NCBI GenBank assembly: GCA_900556095.1 | Contig: USNU01000098.1 | Location: forward strand, 1 to 6,072 | Reading direction: 5' to 3' | Length of the DNA: 6,072 bases | DNA from: an uncultured Bacteroidales bacterium | GTDB taxonomy: Bacteria > Bacteroidota > Bacteroidia > Bacteroidales > Paludibacteraceae | Part shown: piece after piece, positions 5,915 to 6,072 of the stretch | Layout: each line of letters begins with the position of its first letter | How positions within the stretch are numbered: the first letter of the stretch is position 1 | Translations under genes and position numbers: made by a program | The notes under the pieces: model-generated | The model's database searches: none | Seen by the model: the letters and a program-made list of their open reading frames with translations, nothing else | What the model was told of the DNA's origin: nothing

Positions 5915-6072
5915 TTATTCGAGGTCGGCAAGCGCGGCTGCAGCAGCTGCATCAAAGCTTGCGGTGTCCACCTTTTTGCCGTTGGTCAGCGTGACGGTGG
6001 TCGGTTGTTGAGGAGCGGGGTTTCCACCACCTCCGTTGTTGTCGTGGTCGTTGGAGACCTCGAGCAGGTGTT
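5915..6072 (-). CDS. C-terminal part of an unidentified phage protein upstream of the capsid gene
   Basis: Only the last 51 codons are in the window; the 5' end lies beyond base 6072. The visible part has a hydrophilic Asn/Asp/Gly/Pro/Gln linker (NDHDNNGGGGNPAPQQP), then a short segment beginning VTLTNGKKV, then six alanines and the end LADLE before TAA at 5917-5915. The frame was found by reading the reverse complement back from this stop; it is open to the window edge. The gene sits 20 bases before the probable capsid gene, where tailed phages often place a scaffold, capsid-maturation protease or decoration protein. The flexible linker plus short terminal segment would suit any of these, but no catalytic motif is visible, so the function is not assigned. 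The frame is fairly safe; the role is a guess. Confidence 0.65.
   Translation of the reverse strand, partial: HLLEVSNDHDNNGGGGNPAPQQPTTVTLTNGKKVDTASFDAAAAAALADLE

Noticed and set aside
5770..5960. Possible -1 frameshift at C-AAA-AAG near the end of the upstream gene, giving an open frame into the capsid gene
   Set aside because: The heptamer is only a weak slippery site, no downstream structure is evident, and the extended frame is low-quality sequence antagonistic to the strong capsid start. Chance is the simpler explanation.
5235..6011. 258-codon open frame on the plus strand, opposite the capsid gene
   Set aside because: Its Val/Cys-rich, domain-free protein is typical of the complement of a coding strand. 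It also runs across the intergenic leader and the end of the upstream gene.
1..6072. CRISPR arrays, tRNA or rRNA genes, insertion sequences, attachment sites
   Set aside because: I saw no regularly spaced direct repeats, no RNA gene signatures, no transposase sequence and no terminal inverted repeats in the window.

Overview
The window looks like part of a tailed-phage or prophage genome (dsDNA, Caudoviricetes type), most likely from a Bacteroidales host. All believable genes lie on the minus strand, so the operon reads from 6072 down to 1. The host guess is inference. It rests on A-rich leaders without a clear Shine-Dalgarno before the two putative main virion genes, on a BspA-type leucine-rich-repeat fibre, and on the overall style of the proteins. 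No host gene, integrase, tRNA or attachment site is present, so free phage, prophage and metagenomic fragment cannot be told apart.

Layout in transcription order: (1) 6072-5915, C-terminus of an unidentified protein with a Gly/Asn/Pro linker and an Ala-rich end. (2) 5894-4740, probable major capsid protein. (3) 4727-4206, probable head-tail connector (adaptor). (4) 4209-3769, probable HK97 gp10-like neck/tail-completion protein. (5) 3772-3260, probable tail-terminator-like protein. (6) 3245-2658, probable major tail (tube) protein. (7) a 54-base gap with a strong GC-rich stem-loop. (8) 2603-2250, small beta-rich protein, perhaps a baseplate or fibre adaptor. (9) 2253-421, a 610-residue fibre or receptor-binding protein with leucine-rich repeats. 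(10) 418-182, small acidic protein. (11) 182-1, N-terminus of a membrane-anchored or lipoprotein-like protein that may belong to the lysis module.

The genes are packed as one operon. Four junctions overlap (ATGA three times, TAATG once), the other gaps are 2 to 20 bases, and the only gap over 20 bases is the stem-loop gap. There is no gene-free stretch over 300 bases. The order capsid, connector, neck, terminator, tail tube matches the usual head-to-tail logic of siphophages. After that the layout departs from the usual plan: no tape-measure protein, tail chaperones or baseplate hub follow the tail tube gene, and the operon goes straight to fibre and probable lysis genes.

Functional names come from gene order and remembered family resemblance, not from a search. 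I see an ordinary if compact structural module, not a clearly new system. The points most worth checking are the missing tape measure, the low-GC repeat block in the fibre gene, and the shared leader of the two putative main virion genes.
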